DNA of 64,000 nucleotides from Asterias rubens. Lineage: Eukaryota; Echinodermata; Asteroidea; Forcipulatida; Asteriidae. The position numbers were made by a program, and so were the translations under genes. The stretch covers positions 4,314,377 to 4,378,376 of the forward strand of contig NC_047066.1 of NCBI RefSeq assembly GCF_902459465.1, read 5' to 3'. Within the stretch, counting starts at the first letter, position 1; the number at the start of each line of letters is the position of its first letter. This document shows positions 26,310 to 39,000 of this stretch, piece by piece. Below the pieces are notes generated by a model. That model saw only the letters and a list, made by a program, of their open reading frames with translations, had not been told where the DNA came from and searched no databases.

Positions 26310-27385
26310 TAATTTTAATAATAATAATGAGAACTTATAAAGCGCACAAATCCATCAAAGTGCTCATGGCACTAAATACAAAGAATAATATTTACATGTA
26401 CAATAACCAAAATTGAAACGTAAGTCTAAGCTAAGAAGAAATCCAGAACATGTTGAAGAGAAATACAATACAAATGCAATATCAAAGAAAACATTGAAGG
26501 GTAGAAATCAAACCATTTTCTCAAATACTTGGTTGAAAAGATGTGTCTTAAGGTTTTTCTTAAATTGTGTTAAAGAAACAGATGATTTTACTAGTGCTGG
26601 CAATTTGTTCCATAGGCGTGGGGCAGCATGTGAGAAAGATCGGTCTCCCCATGAATGATTGGATATGGGCTCAATAAGGAGACTAGAATTGTAAGACCGG
26701 AGTTTGCGAGGAGGATTGTATGGTTTGAGTAGATCATCAATATATGCAGGGGCATTGTTGGTGAGTGATTTATACACAAAAAGAAGAAGTTTATACTTAA
26801 CTCTACTGCTTACAGGTAGCCAGTGTAATTCTTTCAAAATCGGAGTTATATGACAGGACTTTTTATTTAAGGTGATAACACGAGCAGCATAGTTCTGAAT
26901 ACGCTGAAGTCGTTCAATTTGAGTATTAGGAAGACCATATAGAAGTGAGCTACACATGTCAAGTCTGGAAACGACGACGGAGTGGACTATTTGCTCAGTT
27001 GCTTTTTGTGTTAAATATTTCCTCACTTTGCCTATATTACGAATGTGAAATGTTGTAGAACGTGCAATACTAGAAATATGTGAATTAAGTGTCATGGAAG
27101 AGTCGAAGATCACACCAAGATTACGAGCTTTGGTAACAGCGGTAACTTCGGAGTCACCTATATTAATATGGGGAATAGTAGCTTTAGAGAGTTGTTGGCG
27201 TGAACCAAGTATCATAAATTCAGTCTTGTTATCATTAAGTTTAAGGAAATTGTCTTGCATCCAAACACGAATTTCACCAACACACGTTTCAATACGACTG
27301 ATGCTCTCATCAGCAAAATGTTTGGATGGTTTAAAAGAGAAATACAACTGAGTGTCATCAGCATATACATGATATATCATGGTGA
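26310..27385 (-). mobile_element. 5'-truncated LINE with reverse-transcriptase C-terminal half
   Basis: A 290-codon open frame (27380 down to 26508) begins IYHVYADDTQLYFSF, which carries the catalytic YADD of domain V. It continues with LKLNDNKTEFMILGS, NLGVIFDSSM, LKELHWLPVSSRVKYKLLLF and APRLWNKLP. This is the Jockey/CR1/L2-type arrangement. The frame is intact, suggesting recent insertion, but the endonuclease and fingers are missing. The 3' end shows GCGCTTTATAAGTTCTCATT and an ATT tail. Intact start and truncated 5' end are typical of target-primed reverse transcription. Confidence 0.9.
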
Positions 27386-27417
27386 TGCTAACAGAGCAAG
27401 ATGGCTTAGTAGCACCA

Positions 27418-27652
27418 TGGGCCCAATTTCATGGCTCTGCTGACAGCTTAATTCTGCGCTAACAATCACCATTCTCCGCTTACAGGGTAAGCGCTGAATT
27501 TCTGGTGTAAGCAAGAATGCCTTTAAGGTGAAGTACGCACTTGCACAAGCAAAAAAACCTTGCTAACCTATGAAATATGCTTGAAGTTCCCTGCTTTCGT
27601 GAGCGTAGATTCTTTGGTTACGATAAGCAGAGCCTTAAAAGTGGGCTCTGAT
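27418..27652. mobile_element. Family B-related foldback
   Basis: GGGCCCAATTTCATGGCTCT at the left and CAGAGCCTTAAAAGTGGGCT at the right. The inner AAGCAAAAAAACCTTGCTAA differs from typical B. Confidence 0.5.
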
Positions 27653-27740
27653 CTGTGTCAACATTGTGAACCCAGCATCTAAAGCCATACCCAAAGTCTT
27701 GTATCCATATACTACCCGAAAGACTACCAAGAATTATAAC

Positions 27741-27869
27741 TAGGCCGTGTCCGAAATGGCGACTTCCGCTACAGCTACGGCTAGATCAATGCGTCTGCCA
27801 GTGTTGAGAAGCAGACGCACTGATCTAGCTGTAGCTGTAGCCGAAGTCGCCGTTTCGGACATGGCCTTA
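27741..27869. mobile_element. Near-perfect palindrome, family K
   Basis: Arms of about 60 bp: GGCCGTGTCCGAAATGGCGA, then CTACAGCTACGGCTAGATCA, matched by the inverted copy with few changes around a 10-15 base loop. A diverged relative is at 52068-52200. Confidence 0.85.
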
Positions 27870-27923
27870 ATCTTATAGATCAAAATAGACTGGCCTTGGT
27901 GCTCATGATCAACATCAAGACCA

Positions 27924-30553
27924 CTATGACAAAACCTGTCGCAGTCTTTCTTGGTCCTCTTTGCCGAAGCCGAGGGATTCCAGGAAATTCTCTATAGATC
28001 CATACCTGAAAAAGTAAGAAAATTATATTTATTTATGACAGGTTTTAATTTGATTCCCTTGTGTTAAAAAATTGTTTTCTTCTCCAACATTTTACATCCT
28101 TATCTGGTAAAAATGTTGAAGAAAGAAAAATGTAAAAAGAATTGCGACCTTTTAAAACATAGGGGCCTAGTGTTTTCATAAACCTCCAGTGTACCAGTTT
28201 GGTAGGGTTGGATATATAACCAGGGCTCAAATTTTACACTGGACCATCCGCCCCAGGCATAGGCCAGTTATTTCAGAGTTGGGCCACTGAAGTCAAGACA
28301 GGACAAGTCCGGTGTTTTTTGTTTGTTTTCAATTCAACATCTTTGTCTCAAAAGAATGATGTTCAACTGTTGAGTTTAAATTTACAAAAAATATATTTCG
28401 ATTCTGCTGAGTATCACTCATAAAACAGAAGAAATAAATGTTCTCTTAGTGGTTGTTCAAATACAATGATGGCAAAACTGTTTTCTCATTTTGATTCTAG
28501 TCTCTTCTCATATTGATTTTGGTCTTGTAAATAAAATCCTGATCCAGTAAAGATTCTGAGTTACAGGCCTGCGGTCTTGTGGATTTCCCCCCAAATTCGA
28601 GCCTACAGTGTATAAGAAAAATATAACAACGAGGCAATCATGTCAATATCACAGACCTTTATCACGGTGTGGCCATCTTGATTTTACTCCATTCCAACTC
28701 ACTGTAACCAAACTGACGCTGGACAAAATAATAGTCTGGTGCCATGTTTGCGCAATGAATGTTAGCATTCATTACTGTTATGGAAACAAGGAACATGACC
28801 AAGATGGTGACAGCGTGGTAAAGGTCTACAGTCAATCATAGTCAACTATAGTCAATCAAAGTGAATCATAGTCAATCATTATATGAATTGAATGTATACC
28901 TATCCCGAAGGTACTCCAGTACTTTCAACATTGTTTCTTTCTTTGCTGTGGCAAACGACTCATCAAACCTGAACTGTAAAACTATATCATCTCGCACAGA
29001 CGACCGTATTGGTTTAAGTCCTTCCTGCAATGTGGTATATATTAAGAACAATTAATCAGCACTTGTAACACGCACTTCTTCTGAAAAAAAAAATTCCAAG
29101 GCAGAAATCTAGATCAATTTTCAATGAAGACAAATTATCACATCAGTATGGAGAAACATGCCAAAACAGGTAAACAGGGGTGAAATTTGAAGAAAGAAAA
29201 ACAAAATTATCAATTAAAATGCAAAAACTTAGCAACTTCCTTCTTGATAAATAACATCAAGAAAGGGTTAAAACTATCATTTAAACAACATGTACCATTG
29301 TATTTTCAATAAACAACTCGACTTTAAACCCTTTTTTCATTCAGTATACTCTCTCCATTTTAAATTATGCAAAAGGACAAAAGGACTTAAAAACATGAGC
29401 AAATCAACCAATCAGAATTTTTGTTGCATGCCTGTTTATATGAACTGCGCCTCAGGAAAGAGACTTTTATAAAAGTCAACCCAAATTATGCATATGCATG
29501 AACTACTGACCTCTGACATCGCATATTCCTCTGCTATGTACTCATCTGATTTTCCCAGAATGCTTAATATCATGGCTGTTACGATTCCAGTGCGATCCTT
29601 TCCGTGAGCGCAGGAGACTAACGCCGGCAGATTCTCTGGATTGGACAATGTCCTCAGAACTGGATGAAAAGGCAAAAGAATGAAAACATCATGAAGGAAG
29701 AAGCTCACTGTTTGTTGGGGTTATTGGCCCAACGACCAGGGCACTAATGTAAAGAACATTGAGACGGTAATTGTGGAATGCGCTATATGATTGATTGATT
29801 GAATTTATTGATTTAATTGATTCAGATTAGAGGAACTAGTTATTATTATTATTACTTACCAAAGCATAACTGCTTGCCTCCGAACTCCAGCATGTCGATG
29901 TACTGTCCAGAAAGACCGTGATCATTAATGGTATCCTTGAACATTCTCACAAAGTGCTTGAAGTTATTCCCCATGATGATGTCGAACACCAACACAAAGA
30001 GGGCAAGCAGTCGTTTGTATAGCGGAGCCGAGTTAAAGGTTTTCATGGCCAATTCAAACGAGAAGAAATCGATGAGATACCGTCGTTGCGATAAATCTTT
30101 CACCTCAACCATCTTCTTCTTGAGACCTTTCATCAGAATATCGGTTGGGTACGGTTTGACCTTGGGGTCTGGGAGGGATTTCGGAACGAGAACACCGACA
30201 ATATGGTCGATAGCTTTCGGGGTGCTTTCACGAAGGTACTCTGTTTTGCTGCGAAGGTCTAAGTGGGTTCGTATACCAAGACTTTGAAGATGTTTAATGT
30301 CTTCCGGGGACGCCTTGTCCTGTTTTGCTGAGCGGTACAGCTTACCGTGGGCGTCGATACGCCGAAGATTCAAAATGGAGTCGAGAGGAACGTGGACGTC
30401 CCCGTCGGGAAGATCAGAGCCATCTGATGGCTTTGAGTTGTGCAGCGAGGCGGAGGCCATCTTTGAGATGAGATTGATGGACTTGGCATCTGAGAGGAAA
30501 GGACGAAAGTTACTTTGATGGAGGCTGCGGCAAAGTCTTGTTACATTCATCAA
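27924..30553 (-). CDS. Tyrosine phosphatase of the Y_phosphatase3 type
   Basis: Predicted cysteine phosphatase acting on phosphoprotein or lipid substrates; the substrate is unknown. Four exons (29860-30553, 29511-29659, 28900-29024, 27924-28005) have GT-AG borders and phases that chain to 349 residues and a TAG stop. The N-terminal half shows LNLRRIDAHGKLYRSAKQDKAS, then LGIRTHLDLRSKTE, the pattern of the PtpB/LipA-like family in which the substrate acid lies in an early loop. The catalytic P-loop is CAHGKDRTG (Cys248, Arg254), with serine at the place before Cys where histidine is usual. The first ~35 residues are Arg/Ser-rich with few acids and could be a mitochondrial presequence; a second ATG (MASAS) offers a start without it. 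I know of no obvious vertebrate orthologue. Family assignment is from motif memory and not a search. Confidence 0.85.
28652..28832. mobile_element. Inverted-repeat element, family T
   Basis: Ends GACCTTTATCACGGTGTGGC CATCTTG-like and inverted complement; the centre contains AATAGTCTGGTGCCATGTTT. A second copy is at 51464-51642. Confidence 0.8.
28830..28882. repeat. 10-bp microsatellite AGTCAATCAT next to a splice donor
   Basis: Five or so imperfect copies of AGTCAATCAT lie immediately 3' (minus sense) of the phosphatase exon that ends at 28900. Confidence 0.6.
29725..29845 (+). mobile_element. LINE/SINE 3' tail, family U
   Basis: GGCACTAATGTAAAGAACAT, then GGAATGCGCTATATGATTGA and an ATTG-rich tail. 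A relative is at 54575-54665. It lies in phosphatase intron 1. Confidence 0.5.
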
Positions 30554-30804
30554 TGGGTGTTTTTTCTTGACGAGTGTAGAAGACTTCTAGAACTCCCTGC
30601 ATGGATAGGAAAAATAACTAAATGTTAGATTCAAGTCAAAATAAATAGCACACACACTTGATTTTGTTTTTTTAGTTCATTGGCCAAAAGTTGAAAAAGG
30701 ATTACCCCATAGCGTGACAAAGTCCCTGCCAAGACATAAACTGTTCTTTCTTTGTATCCACTGAAATAATATGATATCCTCTGATTTGGAGGAATTTTTT
30801 TTAA

Positions 30805-31092
30805 AATGTCCATATCCTGCCACCACTTTTTCATTTCTTATGCTCTGCGAGTACCAGCCCTATACGGACATTGTCCCACCTTGTTCATGTTGTTGGGCTG
30901 AAATAAGTGTAATGGCTCTCTTTTCACACTGATTGTTCTTAAAAAAAAAACAAGTAGCCAAGGCCAGCTTCTAAAACTATAAAAGTGGGCTACTTCTAAT
31001 CTAGAAACTAGAAACCGGGGAGCCTTTATTTAGTTAGTACAGAGTATGATAAAAGGGAACCATAAAAAAAGCCTAACAAAGTGGGCTACTGT
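30805..31092. repeat. Family D arm fragment and diverged family M element
   Basis: A solo CCTGCCACCACTTTTTCATT arm (about 30815-30835) is followed by ends like GTCCCACCTTGTTCATGTTG ... CCTAACAAAGTGGGCTAC of family M. Confidence 0.5.
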
Positions 31093-31799
31093 ACTAGCCT
31101 ACCAAACTATACTCCGACTGAGATTTGAGTTTCATTCTGCTTTAGTCACTAGATGGATCACGTGAGGTGGTTACTATTTGGGATTCTATGGTGTGCCAAT
31201 AATATGGGAAAAAATTAAAATATTTTAAGTGAAAATAACAACAATTTTTAAAATTTTATTAACGGCATACTGTAATAAATCCGATAAGCGTAATAAATAT
31301 TAAGTCTACATTAAAGAGAAAATATCAGATTGGTTTCTTATCTCCTGAAACCAAACATTACTGGTCTGAAATGGGGGAAAACAGATTGTTATGAAGTGTG
31401 TGTGCTTCAAGGGGGGTGGGGTGTTTTACTTTCATGCCTTATGATATCTCTGGATTCTAATATAGTAGCCATAATGCCTTAGGACAAAAATGTTAATAAA
31501 TTTGTTAAGTAGTAATTGAATAATATTTTTGATTTATTTTGCACGCCATACTAGTTTCTGAATATTCAATAAAATACCAACCAATGAAAGGTGTGAAAAC
31601 ATATGACGTTGCTCCAATGTCGTGCATGCATAAGCACTGTTAATGGCGGACTATCTTTCGCAACATAAAAAACAAAACTTTTAAAATTTCCACACACCAT
31701 GAAGTGTAAGTGTTATTGCTAACAAATGTGATAGATGATTTGAACAAAAAAACATTTAGTTTTTTATTGTGAACAATTTTCCTGTTATCCTACTGAAAA
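31093..31799. other. No gene recognised
   Basis: A/T-rich unique-looking sequence between the phosphatase and a LINE fragment. It contains an isolated CCAAT and a short ATG-plus-donor pattern at about 31700 that I do not count as a gene. Confidence 0.35.
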
Positions 31800-32475
31800 A
31801 AGGCTAACAGCACCAGAGGCTTTCTCCGAAGGAACCTCAGGAGATGCCCAGCCACAGTCAAAGAGCAGCCTTACAAGACCTATGTCCGTCCAACGCTCGA
31901 GTATGCCTCTACAGTCTGGGACCCCCACCACACCGACTTATCTGACCAAGTGGACATGGTACAAAGATGTGCTGCTCGTTTTGTCAAGGCCGACTTCCAT
32001 CAACGGCACAGCGTCACCAAGATGCTAGAAGACCTCAAAGGGCAAACTCTTCGTGAGAGACGGGCTCAAAACAAAGCAACTATGGTGTATAGGATTGTGC
32101 ATGGGCTTGTGGCCATACCATGTGGACCACCTTACTTCATTCCATCAAGATCAGGCTTCCTCCAACACCACTGCAGGATACTTGTATACCAACACTCATT
32201 CATACCAAGCGCCATCTGTCTGTGGAACCACCTACCAGACACTGTTGTGACAGCTCCATCACTGGACCAGTTCCAAGGTCGGCTGTCCAGCCTAAAGCTC
32301 CATTAAGCCGCAGTTTTTTCTTTTACTTGCACCAGCAGCCTACCTGCATCTGTATAAATACACCTTATTTCACGTATTTCTGTGCGCTTTTTTACTGACA
32401 TGTTCCCGCGGCCTGCTTACTTTTGTACCTCATAGTACGATATTACTCACACGTGAGGCTTGTAGTACTCGTATA
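31800..32475 (+). mobile_element. LINE reverse-transcriptase C-terminal fragment
   Basis: The plus-strand frame from 31805 reads TRGFLRRNLR, YKTYVRPTLEYASTVWDPH, VQRCAARFV, LKGQTLRERRAQNKATMVYR and LWNHLPDTVV. This matches the thumb/C-terminal end of a jockey-like LINE ORF2. It ends in a GTATAGGAAGAAGAAGAAGA tail. Only the 3' portion is present. Confidence 0.85.
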
Positions 32476-33075
32476 GGAAGAAGAAGAAGAACACATGACA
32501 CCAGGATAGATTACACTTACAGGGTTTTGTTTTGTATGGGGAAAAAATCAGTGGGAGCACCACCTGTGAATTAATGCCCTTACCAACGTGAAACATATGC
32601 ATTAAAGAGGGGCACATAAGCTGTAGCTTTAAGCCTCAACACCAAAGTAAGCAAAACTTAAAAGGCCCAGGTTTCTAGATAGAAGTAGCCCACCACGCCC
32701 ACTTTATTCACCAATCAAATCAAAGAGCTGCAAACAATTTTGTTTCGATCATCTTTCGAATTGTTTTGTTGTTAATTCTTTATTAAGAGCTTATCATACT
32801 TACTTAAGATAATTTACTTTACTTCTAATCACGATTATTTGTGGTAAAGTCAAAGGATACAACCGTGTTTTCACATCGTTTTTAGTAATAGTAAGTAGGA
32901 CCGAACAGAAGAGACATTTTTGTTTTTGTGTACACAGCGCCCTCAAGTGGTCAAACTTATCCAGGAATGTTTTCTGATAAAAATTTGTGTTGGGAAATTG
33001 CGGCAAAGTAACTAGTGTAAACAACTGTGTAAGTTGATGTATTCCAGACAGCAATGAAGAATCAAACTATCACCA
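32476..33075. other. Upstream region of TCTN2, no exon seen
   Basis: Unique-looking sequence; presumably holds the TCTN2 promoter and leader. No TATA or CpG-rich core is clear. Confidence 0.35.
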
Positions 33076-36000
33076 ATGTTTCGCCAGTATTTTGTGACGT
33101 GTTTTATAGCAATCCTGATTTTATTTGAGACCACTGATAGTCAAGGTAAACAAATTGATAACTTTTAATTATTTGATGGCAATTTTTATCAATAAATAAC
33201 GTGTGAGTTTTGCCTTAACCAGTAACGGTATGGTTCAATGCCATGGACCAGATCAGCAGTGACTATTTAGCAATGTTTAGTGGCGTGGCTATTCGATAAT
33301 TTCCTGTGTGGTTATGACAAGTCTCCACAGCGAGGTGGTGATACTTAGACAAATAAATAATGAGCGAGGTGGTCACTGAATAAGAATAGATTAAGAAGGG
33401 TTGACCACGGATAACTTTCCGTATGGCGCCACCACTTTTTCACTCATTTTTACAAAAAGGGATATCTCATTGAGGTAAATTAGATACTATATTTTTTCAT
33501 ATCGAATGAAAAAGTGGTGGCGCCATACGGAAAGTTATCCTTGACCACCTCAACGAGGTCCTCATCCTTCTTTGATTCGATTGATCATATTTGAAGGGGC
33601 ATTGGAAACAGTTGCGTTATTCCGTTAATTAACAGTTTTCACGCTATTATGCCTTTTTCTTTGAATTGGAATAAAAATAATGATGCCTTATATCAACCGA
33701 TGCCCTAATTACCTTCTTTTGTTAATATGAAGTATGCAAACATATATTAAAACTTGATGGACATTGAAATGTTCACACTACACACCGATCTTCGATGACT
33801 TCAACTGGCCCCATTTGTTTTGAGTTTTTCCTGTTTTCACGGCATACAAGAAAGCATGGTTTCCAGGTGATGCCATACATGGAAGAAACATCTACAGTGA
33901 CTACAAGTGTTCTTTGAGACTGTGTGTATGACTCTATAGCCAGCAGTTGTCTTTGTTTTATTCAAAATATTTTTTAATGAAATTTTAAAATTACCTTGGT
34001 AATTTTCAAAAAATAACAAAAATAAATAATTTAATAAAAAGTGTGAATAATCATTGGCTTTCAAATCTGATTTTTATTTATTTTTTCCCCCTTTTTTTTC
34101 TCTTAAAATTTATAATAAAGCGTATAAATAAACAGTGATAATTGAATCAACAAGCTGATCGTTTAAATTTTAATATAAATAATAATGTTGATCGGAGGGT
34201 TAACAAAAAAATCTCCAAAAATATTAGAAAATGATATAAGGCACATGGCTTCTTTAAGCCTCTGTATATTTTTTTCCAGAATGCTCAGCAAAATATTCAG
34301 TCACATGATTTGATCATCATGAATTGTGAACTGAAATAGAGTTTGATGAAACTTTTTCGGTGGGCAAATATTTTTATATGGCCTCAACATGATGACATAT
34401 TTTTGTACCTTGTAGAAATGCCTAAAATACCAAACTTTTTGCATTTACAAGTGCAAATATCCAGTGGAGCCTTACGTGTTTCTAAGTTTTGGTCAAGGGA
34501 GAGGAGACTCTTTGCTTGGCAAATAAAACCACACAATTTTTATCTTGGGACTGTTTACATCGCGCACAGAGAAGTAAAAGATTTGCCACGATTTTAGGGA
34601 CACCTCGAAACTAGGACCTCCTACGATATAGGCCTAATATTCAAATAATAGTAACCTGAGAGGCTGAGCTGAGGGTTGCGATTACTGCAACATAGGATGA
34701 GATTTTCCCAACTACAACCGAGGTAATGCAGTAATTTACAGAAAAGAACGTTGTTTTTTAAATGATGGTTTGATCTCTTTCCTTTGTTTTCCCTCATGTT
34801 TTGTGTGTAAGTTTTCTGAATTGTTTCTTTTAACAAAACTAAGTTGAAAAATTACTTTATTCCCATTTCTTTATTTCATTTACCCATGTACCTGTCTGTG
34901 GTTTACTTTCTTTGTTAACACTTTGAATCTGAAAGTTAAAAAGTAGTCTGAGAAAAATGACGGCTACAAAATAATCATTAAATAAATCATCTACTTTCGT
35001 GCTACAGATATTCAAGGAAGGGTCAACCTGGGGTCAGATGGTAACTCTACGACATCACCCACTGATTTCTTCTTCACGCTCAATGTCAATTCTGGGACCC
35101 TGCCGTTGAACTTTGACCTGTACAATGTGACGGATGGAAGTAATGCCACGGGGGTTGCATTTGATGAAGATGTAAGTATGAATAGGTATAGGGTATCATG
35201 GGCGAATGGTTAAAGGCACTGGACACTCTTGGTAATTATGCAAAATAATTGTAACCATAAAACTTACATGGTAGCTAGCAATGTAGAGCTGTTGATAGTA
35301 TAAAACATTGTGAGAAATGGCTCCCTCTGAAGTAACGTAGTTTTCGAGAAAGGAGTCATTTTCAACTAAAATATTTGAATTTGATTTCGAGACCTCAGAA
35401 ATAAATTTTGAGGTCCCGAAATTAAGCATCTGAAAGCACACAACTTCGTGTGACAAGGGTGTTTTTTCTTCCCTTATTATCTCGCAACTTTAACGACCAA
35501 TTGAGTTCAAATTTTCACTGGTTTGTTATTTTGTGCATATGTTGAGATACACCATCCCAGTACAGTTTCCAATGAGAACTGCTACAGGGATTGCTTTACT
35601 CAAGACCAAGTGAGAAGACGGGTCTTTGACAATTACCAAAGGTGTCTAGTGTCTTTAAGAGCATCGTATTCAAGTTCTGCTTGTTAAGTCATCGGAGTGT
35701 GTGTTTGAATCCCGTTCATAACACTTGTGTCCTTGAGCAAGATGCTTTACTTTAATTGCTCCTCTCAACCCAGGGGTATAAACGGGCACCTGTGAAGGTA
35801 GTATATTGTGTATGAAAAAGCCTTTGAAAATATACTATCAACAGCTCTCCTTTGCTCGTTACCAAGTTATTTTTTTATGCTAGTATGTTATTTTGAGTAG
35901 TTACCAAATGTATCCAGTGCCTTTAAAGATAATATGATAATATTTGGTTTTTATTATAGCACTTTATACACCATGTCTAAAAGCGCTTCCAACATGATTA

Positions 36001-39000
36001 CCCTGATCACTGGGCCATTTCATCTCAGCTCCTAGGGCAGTATACATCCTGTGCCACCAAATATGTAGCGCACTAAGCTAAACCAACAAACAAGAACCAT
36101 CTCTGCCCTCACAGTTACCCATTTACCCCTGGGTGGAGAGAAGCAATTATAGTAAAGTGTCTTGCTCAGGGATACAAGTGTCACGACCGGGATTCGAACC
36201 CACACTCTGCTGAACAGAAACACCAGAGCTTGAGTTCAATGCTCTACTCCGCTTGGCCACGCCACCCCAATATTACCCCACAATACCCCAATATTACTCT
36301 TAATCCTTACTATGTGATATTTGTTTCATCAACAGGTGACTGTGTCCTGTGCCATAACAACAGTTTTTACTGAAGGAGATTCTGTATTACAATTCACTGA
36401 TGCAGTCATAGAACTTAGAAATGGCGTCACTGTGGGTGATGCGCCGTTTGAGTAAGTATTCTGAGCTAGTGTCCGAAGGAACTTGTCATGTGCGATTTGG
36501 TGATGTACAGAGAATATGTAGTATTTTGTGCTCAAGCTCTGTAGTTTTTGTTCAGCAGAGTGTAGGTTCGAGTCTCATTCACGAAATGGTTGTCCTTAAG
36601 CACGACACTTAACCAACCATTCGGATGGGACGTGAAGCTTTTGCCCTGTGTATTGTATGGTGCACATAAAAGAATCCAGTGCATCAAAAAGAGAAGGGGT
36701 TCGTCGAGGTGTTCCGGGTTTGACTGGCTGCATATTGCGCTGCAGCGTAAACCACTACATGGTGCTAAGTAAGGTTACATTCTTCAATATGTAGGTCCAC
36801 AATACCTTGCAGGAAAATACTGCATGTTGAAGCGCCTTGAGTATTCACTGAGTGGTGGATAGGAGCGCTATATAAAAAGCCATAATTATTATTATTATTC
36901 ACTCTTTGTTTATGGGATTTGAGTCATTGCACGGTGAAGCATCAATGTATATTTGGTTTGTGGTAACACCATGTGTGTATCTACTTGCCAGGTAGAGTTT
37001 GTTCTTAGAGAACTGTCTTTCTTTATTCTACTACCGCGGAGTAGATATTCAGAATTTCAGGAGACTTCTCTGTTTTGAAAAGAACCCATCCTGCTTTTTA
37101 ACTACTACCTGGGCGGAAGTTAGAAAATCGGCTGGGCCTACTACTTTAGCTTATAGGATCAATATTAACTGCACTGCTGCGGAGTGATATCTTAACTGGT
37201 CTCCACTCTTTGTGATTCTATACTTTCAGCATTGTATCCCAGGGAAGACAGGTTGAGGTGCAATGCAGGGGAGAGACGACAACCCCAGGGTTGACATCGT
37301 ACTTCAGTCTGAACACCTCGGCAGGACAAACAGGGTAGGTCATTGTGAATGGTAGTATATATCCACAAGTCAAGGGAAATATTCTGTTGACATCAACAAA
37401 CATCCACAAGTCAAGGGAAATATTGTGTTGACATCAACAAATATCCACAAGTGGTGGGAAAAATTTGTGTTGACACTAACACAAATCCACAAGTCAAGGC
37501 AAGCATTGTGTTGATAATGAAATGAATCCACAAGTCAAGTGAAACTGTTGTTGACACCAACTTAATCCACTAACCAAGGATCAAGGGAAACAGTGTGTTG
37601 ACACTAGCACAGATCTACAAGTCAAGAAAATGTGTGTTTACACTGGTACTGGTAGTAACAAAAACCAAAATACAGAAAATTTTCAACAGAATTTGTTTTT
37701 TAAATGCATTTTGACCAAGTGTCTTTTTAACAGTCAATTCAACGTTGTTGAAATGATGCATTCCTTTTGTTTGATTCAACAGGCATGTAACAATCAAGAA
37801 AAGTCCCGTACTCAGTCTATGTCAGGAGAGAATCTTTGTTGCTAATAGCAACGGGATAACAAGAGGACAACTCAACCTGCAGCTTAGGTAAGTCTAGGAA
37901 TACAAGCTTTGTTATCTTGCAGGCAAACATAAAAAGAAGATTTTAAATATACAATAAAACCATTCTACTTCGCGCACAAATTGTTTTGAATTGTTCTGGT
38001 GATCCATTGTTGAGCTGCAAATTGGAAGGAGCGGGAACGTTAAAAGAACAATAAATTTTGCACTTGAAAAATAGTTTTTCAGAATTCAGAATTTGTTTCA
38101 GAATTTATGTTATATCCGCTTTTTGGAAAAAAAAAGTATTTTCTTCTGATTATTTATTCTCTGTATGTACTGTCTGGTGCTACCTGGAAATAAATAAATA
38201 AACAAAATAAATAAATAATTGGTTTCATTTTGTTAACAGTGAACCAGTGCAAGGATCTAATGTTACAGCACAGTGTGATGTCACTGGCATAACATCTGGT
38301 AAGTGATTGTGATCTTTCTTCTGAACACAGGGTGGGGGAGGTGAAATGTTCACAGTTTTTTGCAATTGTTTTAATCTATAAGCATTTTAACCACTTCGCA
38401 CTGGTTGACGTGTGTACTCACAAAATATTTCTATGTTGAACTACAGTTGACATGGTTAAACACCCAGAGTGTCCTCTTTTGAATACATCAATGCCTCATT
38501 TCATCTTTACATACCACCCTTACTCCTTGCAGGACACACTATTGGTAATTACTCGCATGAAACTTTACTTGGTAACGAGTAATGGGGAGAGGTTGATGGT
38601 ATAAAACATTGTGAGAAACAGCTCCCTCTGAAGTAACATAGTTTTCGAGAAAGAAGTAATTTTCCATGAGTTTGATTTCCAGACCTCAGAATTCGATTTT
38701 GAGGTCTCAAAATCAAGCATCTAAAAGCACACAACTTTGTGTGACAAGGGTGTTTATTGTCTCGCAACTTCAACCACCAATTGAGCTCAAATTTTCACAG
38801 GTTTGTTATTTTATGCATATGTTCAGATACACCAAGGGGGAAGACTGGTCTTTGACAACTACCAAAGGTGTCCAGTGTCTTTAAATAGAATGCTCCTCAA
38901 CAGGGAACATGACAGCGATTGTTGGCTGCGTGATAAAAGTGTAAAAAGTAAAACTGAAACTATATTCTTCACAATATTGGAAATGTTTTTGTCTTCCCCA

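Noticed and set aside
31690-31710. Possible first exon (ATGAAGT followed by GTAAGTG)
   Set aside because: Only seven coding bases before the donor and no downstream exon to join; the TCTN2 signal-peptide exon at 33076 explains the next gene.
35935-36268. tRNA gene on the minus strand
   Set aside because: A and B boxes are present, but the arms do not fold and a SINE body follows; the same unit occurs at 25150-25492.
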